Of a stretch of DNA of 64,000 bases, positions 44,929 to 54,668 are shown piece by piece (the first letter of the stretch is position 1; every line of letters begins with the position of its first letter). The stretch lies in the NCBI RefSeq assembly GCF_024399335.1, contig NZ_CP075339.1:3540183-3604182 (forward strand). The letters run 5' to 3'. Position numbers and translations under genes: made by a program. Under the pieces are notes generated by a model. The model worked only from the letters and a program-made list of their open reading frames with translations. It was not told the DNA's origin and made no database searches. The stretch is from Leucobacter aridicollis (lineage in GTDB: Bacteria; Actinomycetota; Actinomycetes; Actinomycetales; Microbacteriaceae).

Positions 44929-44964
44929 GGCCCGGGGTGTCCGCAGACGCAGACGCCCCGGGCC
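44929..44964. terminator. Bidirectional terminator hairpin
   Basis: Stem GGCCCGGGG (44929-44937) with CCCCGGGCC (44956-44964), extended by further pairs toward the loop, followed by AATTT on the plus strand. It lies between the convergent SIP gene and the small membrane protein gene. Confidence 0.65.
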
Positions 44965-44985
44965 AATTTCTGCTCAGCGTGTGGC

Positions 44986-45270
44986 CTAGTGCCAGTCGCC
45001 CTCGGGCTTCTTCAGGTCCTTGCGAGCCTCGAGGTCTTCGTCGCTGGGCTTGCCGCCGAGGCCGAGCAGGGCCACGAACAGCAGCGACACGATGAACGCG
45101 ATGGCTGTAAAGATGAGGGCGAGCACGATGGAGCGCGACGCCATGAGGACGATGAGACCCGCGAACACCGCGAGCACTCCCGAGAAGCCCAGTAGTTCGA
45201 GGGGCTTGAGGCGATCACGACGCGACGGGTTCATCGGTTCCTGGGGCGTGTGGTCTGAGGGGTTAGTCAT
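44986..45270 (-). CDS. Small membrane protein of unknown function
   Basis: A 94-residue protein with two membrane segments (about 27-47 and 50-70) and a charged C-terminus (EDLEARKDLKKPEGDW). No family recognised. The ATG has only a weak upstream purine run. It lies 49 bases downstream of the next membrane protein gene on the same strand and may be co-transcribed. Confidence 0.65.
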   Translation of the reverse strand: MTNPSDHTPQEPMNPSRRDRLKPLELLGFSGVLAVFAGLIVLMASRSIVLALIFTAIAFIVSLLFVALLGLGGKPSDEDLEARKDLKKPEGDWH

Positions 45271-45319
45271 CGGTCGCTTTCTACGATTCGGCTAGGACAT
45301 TGGCGGCGTGCAGATCCGC

Positions 45320-45910
45320 CTAGGCATTGACAGTCGACCCCTGGTTCAGCGGGTCGGCGTCGGCTGCGGTTCGCGTGTCGAACGACGCGATCCCGAGGAA
45401 GACTCCGGCAATGATTGCGTACGCGCCGAAGAACCCAATCACGGCGACGAGGTCTCCCCGCGCAAGCAGCACGGTCACGGCGAGCAGAATGCCTGCCGCC
45501 CCAATGAGCGCAGCATCCTGCCGCGTTCCCGGCTGCACGACCATGGCGACAAACTCGAGCAGGGCAGTCACCAGTGCCCAGGCCGCAATCACGACAGCGA
45601 ACGCGAGCTCGGTGCTGAGCACTGTGAGAAAGACCGCCGCGGCAACCGAGATAGTCCCAAGCGCGACCGCGATGGCGCCGCCGCCGCGCGCGCGACGCTG
45701 AAGCGCCTCGACAATGTGCACGATCCCGATCGCGACAAGGGCCGCGACAACGACCGCGAGGTCAAAGGCGAATCGTTCGTGGAAAGTCGCGCTGAAAGTA
45801 ACGACGAGACCAACGGTGAGCAAGAGCACAGCTCGAAGGACGCGTACCCATTTCGGTGGGAGGAGTGCCGTGCCTGACGGTCGCGATACGGTGCCTTCGG
45901 CGATTGACAT
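45320..45910 (-). CDS. Integral membrane protein of unknown function (HdeD/DUF308-like)
   Basis: A 196-residue protein with six predicted membrane segments arranged as three short hairpins, a layout seen in HdeD/DUF308-type proteins. No catalytic motif. GGAGGG lies about five bases before the ATG. Its family assignment is tentative. Confidence 0.65.
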   Translation of the reverse strand: MSIAEGTVSRPSGTALLPPKWVRVLRAVLLLTVGLVVTFSATFHERFAFDLAVVVAALVAIGIVHIVEALQRRARGGGAIAVALGTISVAAAVFLTVLSTELAFAVVIAAWALVTALLEFVAMVVQPGTRQDAALIGAAGILLAVTVLLARGDLVAVIGFFGAYAIIAGVFLGIASFDTRTAADADPLNQGSTVNA

Positions 45911-45976
45911 TGTGCTCCCTCCCTGCCTCGTGGATTGTATCTTGTCTCGCTGCGAAAGATCGTGGGAGCGAGCTCG

Positions 45977-47353
45977 CTACATTCCCTGGGGCATGTCCTG
46001 GAAGCGCGAGTAGTGGCCCTGGAAGGCAACGGTGACAGTGCCGGTGGGCCCGTTACGCTGCTTCGCCAGAATGAAGTCAGCCTCGCCAGCGCGCGGATGG
46101 TCGCGGTCGCTTGCAGCCTCACGGTGAAGCAGGATCACCATGTCGGCGTCTTGCTCGAGCGAGCCCGACTCGCGAAGGTCGCTGATCGCGGGCATCTTGT
46201 CGGCACGCTGCTCAGACGCACGGTTGAGCTGGGACAGCGCGATGACCGGGACGTCAAGCTCTTTCGAGAGCAGCTTCAGCGCACGCGAGAACTCGCTGAC
46301 CTCCTGCTGTCGGCTCTCAACTTTCTTACCGCTTGACAGCAGCTGCAGGTAGTCAATGACGACCATCTTGAGGCCGTGCTGCTGCTTCAGCCGTCGGCAC
46401 TTCGCACGGATCTCAACGAGCGTGAGGTTCGGGCTGTCGTCAATGTACAGCGGCGACTCTGAGATGCGCGCCTGCGTGGCCGCGAGCTTTTGGAAGTCGC
46501 GGCTGTCGAGGGCGCCCTTACGCAGGGTCTGCATCGGGATGGAAGCTTCGGCCGCGAGCAAACGCATCGCGATCTCGGCGCGACCCATCTCGAGCGAGAA
46601 GAAGACCGTCGGAGCCAGGGCGTGCACGGAGGCGTGGCGGGCCACGTCGAGCGCAAGCGTTGACTTACCCATCGCGGGTCGCGCGGCGATGATGATCATC
46701 TGGCCGCCGGCAAAACCATTCGTCATCGCATCGAGCTCGCTGAAGCCGGTTGGCACTCCGAGCATGCCGTCTGGCTGCGAGGTCGCCTTGTGGATCTCCT
46801 CCATCGCGGCATCCACTGCGAGCGAGAGCGGCACGTAGTCTTCGCTCTGCGACTCACCCGTGACGCCATAAATCTCTGACTGGGCGACATTCACAAGGTC
46901 GAGAGCTTCACCCTCGCCCGCGTATCCCATCTGCACGATGCGGGTACCGGCCTCGACGAGGCGGCGAAGGAGCGCCTTCTCGCCCACGATGTCCGCATAG
47001 AAACCCGCGTTGGCGGCGGTCGGAACGATGCTCGTCAGTGTGTGGAGGTACTCGGCGCCACCCGCCCGCTGCAGATCGCCAGACTTTGAAAGCGCGTCGG
47101 TGACGGTGATAACGTCGGTCGGCTCGCCCTGGGAGTAAAGCGACAGCACCGACTCGTAGATAACTTCGTGCTTTGGCACGTAGAAGTCTGAGCCGCGCAG
47201 CACACCAGTGACGTCAGCCACAGCGTCCTTGGACAGCAGCATGCCACCGATCGCGCTCTGCTCCGCGAGCAGGTCGTATGGCGGGGTGCGCTCGTAATCG
47301 CCGCCGCGCTGTTCTTCGTCAGGCGACGCGATACCCAGGTGTGCGATGGACAA
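45977..47353 (-). CDS. dnaB: Replicative DNA helicase DnaB
   Basis: A 458-residue DnaB. The N-terminal helical domain starts PPYDLLAEQSAIGGMLLS; the RecA-like ATPase has Walker A ARPAMGKSTLALD, LIDYLQLLS region (VVIDYLQLLSS) and the C-terminal SLEQDADMVILLHR. Full length, with no intein, which interrupts many actinobacterial dnaB genes. Start is a TTG with GGAG nine bases upstream. It unwinds DNA at the fork and lies downstream of the ribosomal operon on the same strand. Confidence 0.94.
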   Translation of the reverse strand: MSIAHLGIASPDEEQRGGDYERTPPYDLLAEQSAIGGMLLSKDAVADVTGVLRGSDFYVPKHEVIYESVLSLYSQGEPTDVITVTDALSKSGDLQRAGGAEYLHTLTSIVPTAANAGFYADIVGEKALLRRLVEAGTRIVQMGYAGEGEALDLVNVAQSEIYGVTGESQSEDYVPLSLAVDAAMEEIHKATSQPDGMLGVPTGFSELDAMTNGFAGGQMIIIAARPAMGKSTLALDVARHASVHALAPTVFFSLEMGRAEIAMRLLAAEASIPMQTLRKGALDSRDFQKLAATQARISESPLYIDDSPNLTLVEIRAKCRRLKQQHGLKMVVIDYLQLLSSGKKVESRQQEVSEFSRALKLLSKELDVPVIALSQLNRASEQRADKMPAISDLRESGSLEQDADMVILLHREAASDRDHPRAGEADFILAKQRNGPTGTVTVAFQGHYSRFQDMPQGM

Positions 47354-47459
47354 GCTGTATTGCTCCTTCGGTGAGGCCTAACCTCGTTACCTTCTGATGA
47401 CATACCAGACCTCAGACATTCACCGTAGGTGCAGTGTCCGTATGGCTCAAATGCGCGGG

Positions 47460-47662
47460 TTGTCCACCTGTGGATAACCATGTGGAGAAGCGACGAAGAA
47501 TCGCCAGAACTTGTCCACACGAGTGGGGATAACTTGTGGACAGATTCTCGACTTTTCCCGAAACCCGCCGTCTGATCTGGGGTTTATTGTTTCCACACAA
47601 TCAAAGTTATTCAACCTTAAAGTACAACTTGAATGTTGCCGGAACTCCGGGCGTGTGGACAA
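47460..47662. promoter_or_regulatory. DnaA-box-like cluster in the 575-bp gap upstream of dnaB
   Basis: A perfect box TGTGGATAA lies at 47469-47477, and one-mismatch boxes TGTGGAGAA (47481-47489), TGGGGATAA (47524-47532) and TGTGGACAA (47654-47662) share its orientation. There is also an inverted repeat TGTCCACA (47512-47519) / TGTGGACA (47535-47542). The rest of 47354-47928 is AT-richer than its surroundings and holds no convincing gene; it ends with the rplI terminator. Confidence 0.55.
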
Positions 47663-47875
47663 CTCTGTCCGCCAATTGGGAAGGTGCAGCGTGCTGCAGC
47701 TGTGGACCGCAACGCGCGCTGTTCACGAAGCGTTCATCGGCGCCAACGCGCGCCACAAGGCCCGTTCAGCGGCCCAGAAGAGGCCCGCTAGGGCTGACCA
47801 CCAGAAACGCCGCCAGAAGGCGTACAGGGCGCCGTGTACGGACCTCGGCATCTGGGGAACTCACCTCACACAACA

Positions 47876-47912
47876 AAGCGGGGCCGGTTCCAAAATGGAA
47901 CCGGCCCCGCTT
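47876..47912 (-). terminator. Intrinsic terminator of the rpsF-ssb-rpsR-rplI operon
   Basis: A perfect 17-bp stem (47876-47892 with 47896-47912) with a three-base loop, GC-rich (GGGGCCGG core), followed on the minus strand by CTTTGTTGTG. It begins 16 bases after the rplI stop. One of the clearest terminators in the window. Confidence 0.85.
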
Positions 47913-47928
47913 GTGAGCGTGAAAACGC

Positions 47929-48378
47929 TTAGCGCTGCGTGATGACCTGGAGGGTCACCTCTGCGTCGACACCCTCGTGAAGGTGGATCGTCGCCTTGTA
48001 CTCGCCGGTCGACTTGATCGACGGAAGCGAGATCTTGCGCTTGTCGACCTCGCCAATGCCAGCCTCTGACACGGCAGCTGCAACTGCAGCCGGCTTGATT
48101 GCGCCGAAGAGTCGCCCGCCAACCCCAGCCTTGGAGTGGAGACGGATCTTGCCAGCCTCGAGCGACGCCTTGAGTGCCTGCGCGTCCTCAACCGAAGCGA
48201 GAGCGCGTGCCTCGCGAGCAGCCTGCAGCTGTGCAACCTGAGCCGCGCCACCGCGGGTCCAGTGCACTGCGTAGCCCTGCGGTACGAGGTAGTTGCGAGC
48301 GTAGCCAGTCTTGACGTCTACGACGTCACCGGCAGAACCGAGGCCACGGACCTCGTGCGTGAGAATTACTTTCGCCAT
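47929..48378 (-). CDS. rplI: 50S ribosomal protein L9
   Basis: A 149-residue L9 starting [31 protein letters not shown] (quoted in part: [18 protein letters not shown] is the L9 signature), then the long connecting helix and C-terminal domain. Binds 23S rRNA. Last gene of the rpsF-ssb-rpsR-rplI operon, 12 bases after rpsR. Confidence 0.96.
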   Translation of the reverse strand: MAKVILTHEVRGLGSAGDVVDVKTGYARNYLVPQGYAVHWTRGGAAQVAQLQAAREARALASVEDAQALKASLEAGKIRLHSKAGVGGRLFGAIKPAAVAAAVSEAGIGEVDKRKISLPSIKSTGEYKATIHLHEGVDAEVTLQVITQR

Positions 48379-48390
48379 GATGCTCTCTCC

Positions 48391-48651
48391 TTAGCGGCCG
48401 GAACCGGCGTAGGGGAGGAGAGCCATCTCGCGGGCATTCTTCACTGCCTTCGCGATCAAACGCTGCTCCTGAACGGATACGCCGGTGATGCGGCGGGCGC
48501 GGATCTTTCCACGCTCTGAAATGAACTTGCGAAGCGTCTGGACGTCCTTGTAATCAATGACGCCAACGGTCTGCTTCTTTGCGGGTGCTGCCGCCTTCGC
48601 GTTCTTGCCGCGAGCCGGCTTGCGGCTTGCACCGCTTGACTTGCCTGCCAT
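48391..48651 (-). CDS. rpsR: 30S ribosomal protein S18
   Basis: An 86-residue S18 with the core [18 protein letters not shown] followed by [14 protein letters not shown]. The N-terminus is Lys/Ala-rich. No zinc-binding cysteines are present (C-minus type). Lies between ssb and rplI. Confidence 0.96.
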   Translation of the reverse strand: MAGKSSGASRKPARGKNAKAAAPAKKQTVGVIDYKDVQTLRKFISERGKIRARRITGVSVQEQRLIAKAVKNAREMALLPYAGSGR

Positions 48652-48705
48652 GTTGGTCTCTTTTCGTAATGCGTCCCGGTACGCGCCCGGAACAAAATTG
48701 CTGTC

Positions 48706-49248
48706 TTAGAAGGGCTGCTCGTCGTCGAACCCGCCACCGAAATCGGAGGAGTTGTTCGACGCGGATCCGCCCTGGCCCGAATTGGTCCAGGGGTTATCCT
48801 GCTGCTGCTGGGGCTGTGCCCAGCCCGACTGACCCTGGGGCTGACCGCCACCAGCGCCACCGAAGCCGCCAACCTGCCCACGCGCAGCGCCTCGCGTCAC
48901 CTGTGCGGTGGCGAAGCGGAGCGACGGCCCAACCTCTTCGACCTCAAGGTCGAGTGAGGTGCGCTGCTGGCCCTGGTTGTCGGTGTAGCTGCGCTGGGTC
49001 AGGCGACCCTGCACAATGACTCGCATGCCCTTCGTGAGCGAAGCCGCAATATTGTCGGCGTACTCACCGTAAGCGCGGCAGCCAAGCCACAGCGCTTCGC
49101 CGTCCGACCAGTCGCCGGACTGGCGATCGCGCACGCGCGGGGTCGAGGCGATACGGAAGGTCACCCACGACTTGCCGGCCTGACTCACGCGAGGCTCGGG
49201 ATCGGCAACAAGGTTGCCGACGACAGTGATCAGCGGCTCTCCGGCCAT
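48706..49248 (-). CDS. ssb: Single-stranded DNA-binding protein
   Basis: A 180-residue SSB: OB-fold (residues 1-115, LITVVGNLVADPEPRVSQ; GMRVIVQGRLTQRSY), a Gly/Gln-rich linker, and the acidic tip DDEQPF that recruits partner proteins. Starts three bases after the rpsF stop. Confidence 0.95.
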   Translation of the reverse strand: MAGEPLITVVGNLVADPEPRVSQAGKSWVTFRIASTPRVRDRQSGDWSDGEALWLGCRAYGEYADNIAASLTKGMRVIVQGRLTQRSYTDNQGQQRTSLDLEVEEVGPSLRFATAQVTRGAARGQVGGFGGAGGGQPQGQSGWAQPQQQQDNPWTNSGQGGSASNNSSDFGGGFDDEQPF

Positions 49249-49251
49249 GAG

Positions 49252-49614
49252 TTATGCACTCGCCTTCGCAGCAGCGCGAGCTGCCTTAGCCTGGTCACGC
49301 TTCGACTGAGCTGCACGCTGAGCGATGAGCTCGTCTGCGCGGAGCACCTTCGTGCGGAGAACAGCCTCAGAGATACCGAGCTGACGATCGAGCTCAGCGG
49401 TAGCCTCGGGGGTCGCGGTGAAGTTCACCACAACGTAGATGCCCTCGGCCTGCTTGTTGATCTCGTATGCCAGGCGACGCTTGCCCCAGATGTCGACGTT
49501 CTCGATCTCGCCATTCGCGTTCGTAATGACGGAGAGGAACTTCTCCATGCTAGGAGCCACGGTGCGCTCGTCGATACCGGGATCGAGGATCACCATGAGT
49601 TCGTAAGGATGCAT
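49252..49614 (-). CDS. rpsF: 30S ribosomal protein S6
   Basis: A 120-residue S6 starting [19 protein letters not shown] with the [20 protein letters not shown] core. AAGGAGG precedes the ATG at 49614; the upstream reading frame is promoter and leader DNA. First gene of the operon, divergent from mshA. Confidence 0.95.
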   Translation of the reverse strand: MHPYELMVILDPGIDERTVAPSMEKFLSVITNANGEIENVDIWGKRRLAYEINKQAEGIYVVVNFTATPEATAELDRQLGISEAVLRTKVLRADELIAQRAAQSKRDQAKAARAAAKASA

Positions 49615-49757
49615 TACTGACCCACCTCCTTCGGACTTCACGGCCACAGGATTTCTGTGACAGGAGGGTGTTTTTGCATCGTGCCTGAGCCCCAAACCGA
49701 ATGTTCGGCGCACAGACAACCTAAGAAGCCTACCATCTTCAGCCCTAAAGTGGAGCC

Positions 49758-51008
49758 ATGCGGATCGCTCTCATCTCGATGCACACGTCTCCATCGGAAA
49801 TTCCCGGCTCTGGTGACGCTGGTGGGATGAACGTTGTCGTCGCAGAAGCCGCCCGTGCCCTCGGGGCGCGGGGGCACGAGGTCGTCGTCGCGACCCGAGC
49901 GACGGAGGCGCTTGCTGCCGGGGAGTATCAGCTCTTGAGCGATGACTCTCACGGCGCACCTGTGACGCTCGTCGCCCTCACAGCGGGCCCGCCACAGCTG
50001 TCGAAGGCCGAGATGCCGGGCGTGACATCTGAGTTCGCGGTCGAGCTCCGCCGCCTGGGCAGCTTCGATGCCGTGCATGCGCACTACTGGCTCAGCGGTA
50101 TCGCCGCGCGTGAAGCCTGGGCGGCGGGCGGAACAGGAATTGCCGTGACGTTCCACACGATTGCCGCGCAAAAGAACGCCAACCTAGCCGCCGGCGATTC
50201 ACCGGAGCCGGAAGCGCGCCTCGCGGGGGAGCGGCTACTCGCGGAAACGAGCTTCGTCATCGCCGGTAGCCAAAGCGAGCTCAGTGGGGTGATCGACTGG
50301 TACGGGGCGCCACGCGCCGGCGGTTCGGTCGTGCACCCCGGCGTCGATACTCGGCTCTTCAGCCCGCGAGCGCAGGGCGCAGTGGGTCGGGCAAGCGCGG
50401 GGTTCGAACCGCTCCGAGGAGATCGCACGCTGGGCGTTGAGCCGCACCGCATCACAGTGCTTGGCAGAATCCAGCCGCTCAAAGGCCAAGATCTCGCTGT
50501 TCGGGCTGCGGGGGAGCTGGCGAGGCGCGATCCTGAACTCTTCGCCCATACCGAGTGGGTGATTGCGGGCGAGCCCACACCGGGCGCAGAAGGCTACGCG
50601 GCGGATCTGCGCGTGCTCGCCGATCGAGAAGGAGTTCTGGATCGCTTCAGGTTTCTCCCCGCCCAGTCTCGGGCAGACGCCGCGGGATTGCTTGCCTCAA
50701 GCACACTCGTTCTCGTGCCCTCCCACTCGGAAACATTCGGGCTCACCGCGCTTGAGGCCGGCGCCTGCGGTGTACCGGTCGTCGCCGCCGGGCACACTGG
50801 CCTGGTTGAGGCAGTACCCCACGATGTTGCCGGGATCCATCTTGGCGACCGCGATCCAGCTACCTGGGCCGCTGCGATTGCCACTCTGCTACACGACGAC
50901 GCGCGCCGGGCCCGGCTCGGCGCAAGCGCGCGGGCTCACGCAGTCAGTCACGACTGGCGAGCGCACGCCGCGGCGCTTGAGCGCTGCTACTCGCAGCTCG
51001 CGCGCTGA
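49758..51008 (+). CDS. mshA: D-inositol-3-phosphate glycosyltransferase (GT4), mycothiol synthesis
   Basis: A 416-residue GT-B glycosyltransferase. The N-terminus [20 protein letters not shown] then AGGMNV is the MshA acceptor-binding signature; the donor site has [21 protein letters not shown] near the C-terminus. MshA adds GlcNAc to inositol-3-phosphate, the first step of mycothiol synthesis. Nearby ino1 (substrate supply) and mshB (next deacetylase step) support the call. TAAAGT (49746-49751) ends six bases before the ATG, consistent with a leaderless start. Confidence 0.85.
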   Translation: MRIALISMHTSPSEIPGSGDAGGMNVVVAEAARALGARGHEVVVATRATEALAAGEYQLLSDDSHGAPVTLVALTAGPPQLSKAEMPGVTSEFAVELRRLGSFDAVHAHYWLSGIAAREAWAAGGTGIAVTFHTIAAQKNANLAAGDSPEPEARLAGERLLAETSFVIAGSQSELSGVIDWYGAPRAGGSVVHPGVDTRLFSPRAQGAVGRASAGFEPLRGDRTLGVEPHRITVLGRIQPLKGQDLAVRAAGELARRDPELFAHTEWVIAGEPTPGAEGYAADLRVLADREGVLDRFRFLPAQSRADAAGLLASSTLVLVPSHSETFGLTALEAGACGVPVVAAGHTGLVEAVPHDVAGIHLGDRDPATWAAAIATLLHDDARRARLGASARAHAVSHDWRAHAAALERCYSQLAR

Positions 51009-51020
51009 CCCTCGCCCAAC

Positions 51021-51056
51021 GCTCCCAAAGCTCCCAAAGCTCCCAAAGCTCCCAAC
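51021..51056. repeat. Four tandem copies of a 9-bp unit (GCTCCCAAA)
   Basis: Copies at 51021, 51030, 51039 and 51048; the last ends in C instead of A. It lies directly after the mshA stop and before a large hairpin. Such short tandem arrays often vary in copy number between strains. Confidence 0.85.
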
Positions 51057-51060
51057 GAGT

Positions 51061-51111
51061 GTTGGCAGTTGTGGTCGCTTGGCGCAAGCTCAAGCGACCA
51101 CAACTGCCAAC
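51061..51111. repeat. 20-bp perfect inverted repeat (REP-like or terminator hairpin)
   Basis: Arms 51061-51080 and 51092-51111 are perfect complements (GTTGGCAGTTGTGGTCGCTT and its complement) with an 11-base loop. Situated between convergent mshA and ino1, so it can act as a bidirectional terminator, but its length and lack of a U-tract are more like a repetitive extragenic palindrome. The remainder of 51112-51206 is a GC-rich stretch with GGCCGG repeats. Confidence 0.75.
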
Positions 51112-51206
51112 TCTGGAAGCTCGGCCGGACAGGCCGGAAGGCGGGGCGGCCGGGTATGCCGGGTAAGCGGGCGAGCCGGCGTACGCGCCGAGCCTGCCAA
51201 TACTGC

Positions 51207-52274
51207 CTAGGCGCCGGCGATAAATGCCTCGAGCTCGGCTCGGGCCTCCTCGTCAGGCTTCTGCACCGGCGGGGACTTCATAAAGTACGCCGACGCGGCC
51301 TCGACCGGTCCGCCGTGCCCGCGGTCGAGTGCGACCTTCGCGGTGCGGATCGCGTCGATCATCGTGCCTGCCGAGTTGGGGGAGTCCCACACCTCAAGCT
51401 TGTATTCGAGCATCATCGGCACATCGCCGAACCCGCGGCCTTCGAGACGTACGAAAGCGAACTTGCGATCCTCAAGCCACGGCACATGGTCGCTCGGCCC
51501 GACGTGGACGTCCTCTGCCGGAAGATCTGCCGAGATGTTCGAGGTAACTGCCTGCGTCTTCGAGATCTTCTTCGAGTGCAGGCGGCTGCGCTCAAGCATG
51601 TTCTTGAAGTCCATGTTGCCGCCGACATTCAGCTGATAGGTGTGGTCAAGCGCGATGCCACGGCTTTCGAGCAGACGGGCGAGCACACGGTGGGTGATCG
51701 TCGCCCCAACCTGGCTCTTAATATCGTCTCCAACGATTGGCAGCCCTGCCTCGGTGAACTTTGCCGCCCACTCGGGGTCGCTTGCGACGAACACAGGAAT
51801 GGCGTTGACGAACGCAACACCAGCTTCAAGTGCTGCCTGCGCGTAAAACTTCACTGCTTCCTCGCTGCCGACTGGCAGATAGCATGCGAGCACCTCAGCG
51901 CCAGAGTCGCGCAGTGCCTGCGCGACATCGACGGGTGTTGCGGTCGACTCGACAACCTCGTCGCGGTAGTACATGCCAAGGCCGTCGTACGTCGGAGCGC
52001 GGAGCACCTCGAGGCCAATGTGGGGCACATCCGAGAACTTGATCGTGTTGTTGCGCCCGGCCCAAATAGCCTCAGAGAGGTCTTTTCCGACCTTCTCTGC
52101 GTCGACGTCGAATGCCGCAACGAACTCAAGATCAGACACGTGGTACCCGCCGAGGCGAACGTGCATGAGCCCGGGAACCTCGGCGTCATCTGCGGCGTCG
52201 CGGTAGTACTCGACACCCTGCACGAGCGAACTCACGCAGTTTCCAATTCCCGCGAGGGCAACCTTCACACTCAT
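51207..52274 (-). CDS. ino1: Inositol-3-phosphate synthase (actinobacterial type)
   Basis: A 355-residue enzyme with the NAD-binding N-terminus [18 protein letters not shown] and the catalytic-domain segments [28 protein letters not shown] and LNVGGNMDF. It converts glucose-6-phosphate to inositol-3-phosphate for mycothiol and inositol lipids. GGGG lies a few bases before the ATG. Length is normal for the short actinobacterial form. Confidence 0.93.
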   Translation of the reverse strand: MSVKVALAGIGNCVSSLVQGVEYYRDAADDAEVPGLMHVRLGGYHVSDLEFVAAFDVDAEKVGKDLSEAIWAGRNNTIKFSDVPHIGLEVLRAPTYDGLGMYYRDEVVESTATPVDVAQALRDSGAEVLACYLPVGSEEAVKFYAQAALEAGVAFVNAIPVFVASDPEWAAKFTEAGLPIVGDDIKSQVGATITHRVLARLLESRGIALDHTYQLNVGGNMDFKNMLERSRLHSKKISKTQAVTSNISADLPAEDVHVGPSDHVPWLEDRKFAFVRLEGRGFGDVPMMLEYKLEVWDSPNSAGTMIDAIRTAKVALDRGHGGPVEAASAYFMKSPPVQKPDEEARAELEAFIAGA

Positions 52275-52374
52275 CGAAACCCCATATTTCTCTCTCCGGC
52301 GGCCAATAGGCCCAACCGTCTAGTGTAATCGCCCAGGCTGGGCGTTCATCCTGCGCCGCGAACGGCGAACATGG

Positions 52375-53163
52375 CTACCCGGGATGTCGGAGCCGGAATG
52401 CTTCAACAGGCGAGATCGCCTGGCGCTGCCCGCCAACATGGACGATCTCGTCGCCTTCGACCGTCAGCTGAGTCGCGTACGCCCGCAGCGCGACGACTTT
52501 TCTCCCAAGCCACGGCGCCACGTCGTGTGCCTCGGTTGTTCCTCCGTCGGTCCCAGTATCGGGCTCGTCGACCGTGTCAATGTCAGTCACGATCTCCCAG
52601 AACGGAAGATCAAGCGCGATCGCGACGGCGCGCGCGATCCGGTGCGCATGGACGTGGTCCGGATGACCGTAGCCACCCCCGTCGTCGTAGCTCACAATCG
52701 CCCCTGCACCGGCCTCGTTCGCCGCGGCGAAGAGGTCGTTCAAAGACTCGACCGCAGGCACAACCGTGAGCGCGTCAACGGTTGCGTCGGCGCTGGGCCC
52801 GGCTTGCCCGGAGGCAAGCCACTCCATCCCTGAATCCTCGTAGATCGTCGGCTGGAGCCCCTCGGCCCGCGCCGGCGCAACTCCAAGAAACGCATGACGT
52901 TCGACCCCGAGCATCGCGAGCGCGGCAGAAAGCTCGGCTTGCCTGTGCGGGGCGAGGCCGTCTGTCCCTGCCAGGTGGGCGAGTGGGCCGTCAACAACTT
53001 CGCCGCGCTCGCCCCTGGTGAGCGTGACAACGAGTGGCTCGCGCCCGGCTTCAGACAGCGCGGCGAGCGTGCCGCCAGTCGTAATCGTCTCGTCGTCGGG
53101 ATGAGCGTGCACGAACATCACGCGTGTCGCGCCCGAAAACCACTGTGCAGGATCTGTAGTCAC
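52375..53163 (-). CDS. mshB: PIG-L family GlcNAc-inositol deacetylase, probable MshB
   Basis: A 262-residue PIG-L/LmbE zinc deacetylase. The zinc motif VHAHPDDETITTGGTLA is near residue 16 and the second zinc histidine in YGHPDHVHAH near residue 145. MshB removes the acetyl group of GlcNAc-inositol in mycothiol synthesis; Mca is a close relative and cannot be excluded, but the length and neighbours favour MshB. The GTG at 53163 starts eight bases after the CCA-adding enzyme stop, so the two genes are co-transcribed; the longer open frame upstream is antisense space within that gene. Confidence 0.8.
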   Translation of the reverse strand: MTTDPAQWFSGATRVMFVHAHPDDETITTGGTLAALSEAGREPLVVTLTRGERGEVVDGPLAHLAGTDGLAPHRQAELSAALAMLGVERHAFLGVAPARAEGLQPTIYEDSGMEWLASGQAGPSADATVDALTVVPAVESLNDLFAAANEAGAGAIVSYDDGGGYGHPDHVHAHRIARAVAIALDLPFWEIVTDIDTVDEPDTGTDGGTTEAHDVAPWLGRKVVALRAYATQLTVEGDEIVHVGGQRQAISPVEAFRLRHPG

Positions 53164-53170
53164 GCTAGCC

Positions 53171-54652
53171 CTAACTCTCTGCGCCCTCGGTCTGTTCCCG
53201 ATACCAAGACAGAAGTCTCTCTGCCGCAGCTTCCTCCCCGATGACCCCCTCGTCGAGGCGGAGTTCAAGGAGGAAAGAGTACGCGCGGCCCACGAGGGGG
53301 CCAGGCGGAATCTCGAGCAGTCGCATGATCGCGGCGCCATCAAGCTCCGGGCGCACGGCGGCGAGCTGCTCCTCTTCGGCAAGCGCCGCGATACGACGTT
53401 CAATGTCGTCGTACGCATGTTCAAGACGCTCGGCCTTGCGCCGGTTACGCGTCGTCACATCCGCGCGGGTGAGGATGTGCAGCTGTTCGAGTTCTCCGCC
53501 CGCGTCCCTGACGTAGCGGCGCACCGCCGAGTCGGTCCACTGCTGATCGCTGTAGCCGAAGAATCGAAGGTGAAGTTCCACGAGCCGCGCCACCCGCTTG
53601 ATCGTCGTGTTATCGAAACGCAGCTCACGCAGGCGTTTGCGTGTCAGCTTCGCGCCGACAATGTCGTGGTGGTGAAAAGTGACACCGCCGTGCTCAAATC
53701 GCCTCGTCGCTGGCTTGCCGATGTCGTGCAACAGCGCTGCGAGACGCACAACGAGGTCAGGCACAAACGGTTGACCTGAGTCACCCGCGTGCCGAGAGTG
53801 CTCGAGCTCAATGGCCTGAGTCAGCACCGTCAAGCTGTGCTCATACACGTCTTTGTGCCTGCCATGGTCGTCCTGCGTCGTGACGAGAGCGACAAGCTCG
53901 GGCAGGAACCGCTCGGCGAGCCCCGTGTCAACAAGGAGCCGGATGCCAGGAACCGGATCGGTGGTGAGCAGGAGCTTCGTGAATTCATCGCGCACCCGCT
54001 CCGCGGAGATGATGTCGAGCCTGTCAGCAAACCGCACCATCGCGGCTTCGGTCTCTTCGGCAACCTCGAACCCAAGCTGCGAGGCAAACCTCGCCGCACG
54101 CAGCATTCGGAGCGGATCGTCGGTGAACGATGCTTCCGCCGAGGCAGGGGTGACGATGCGTCCGGCCACGAGGTCCTCGACACCGCCCGACACATCGACA
54201 AGCCGAAGCTCAGGAAGCATGAGGGCAAGCGCGTTGATTGTAAAGTCGCGTCGAACAAGGTCGCCATCAATGGAGTCGCCGAAGCTCACCTCGGGCTTGC
54301 GCGAGTCGTCGCGGTAGGTCTCGGCACGATAGGTGGTGATCTCCACCTGTTCGCCGAAGATCTGCGCAGCAATCGTGCCAAAGTCTCGGCCGATGTCCCA
54401 GATGTTGTTGGTAAGCGTCTCCAAGATCGCACGCGTCTGCTCCGGTCGCGCCGAAGTCGTGAAGTCGAGGTCTGTAACGCGGCGACCTAACATCGCGTCG
54501 CGCACTGGACCGCCAACCAGCGCGAATTCAAACCCGGCCTCCGCGAACGCCGTCGCAAGGGTGGCAACGGGCCGCGACTCGGCGATTCGGCGAAGTTCGA
54601 TCATTGATTCGGCAAGAGAAAGCACCCACTCAGGGTACCGGTGCCCAGACAT
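53171..54652 (-). CDS. CCA-adding tRNA nucleotidyltransferase
   Basis: A 493-residue class II nucleotidyltransferase. The head domain has LVGGPVRDAMLGRRVTDLDFTTSARP with the DxD metal motif, then RRDFTINALALML; an HD domain follows (LLHDIGKP). It adds or repairs the 3' CCA of tRNAs. I chose the ATG at 54652; another ATG at 54670 would overlap the divergent gene. The two divergent starts are only 16 bases apart. Confidence 0.9.
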   Translation of the reverse strand: MSGHRYPEWVLSLAESMIELRRIAESRPVATLATAFAEAGFEFALVGGPVRDAMLGRRVTDLDFTTSARPEQTRAILETLTNNIWDIGRDFGTIAAQIFGEQVEITTYRAETYRDDSRKPEVSFGDSIDGDLVRRDFTINALALMLPELRLVDVSGGVEDLVAGRIVTPASAEASFTDDPLRMLRAARFASQLGFEVAEETEAAMVRFADRLDIISAERVRDEFTKLLLTTDPVPGIRLLVDTGLAERFLPELVALVTTQDDHGRHKDVYEHSLTVLTQAIELEHSRHAGDSGQPFVPDLVVRLAALLHDIGKPATRRFEHGGVTFHHHDIVGAKLTRKRLRELRFDNTTIKRVARLVELHLRFFGYSDQQWTDSAVRRYVRDAGGELEQLHILTRADVTTRNRRKAERLEHAYDDIERRIAALAEEEQLAAVRPELDGAAIMRLLEIPPGPLVGRAYSFLLELRLDEGVIGEEAAAERLLSWYREQTEGAES

Positions 54653-54668
54653 CTCTACACTTACACTC

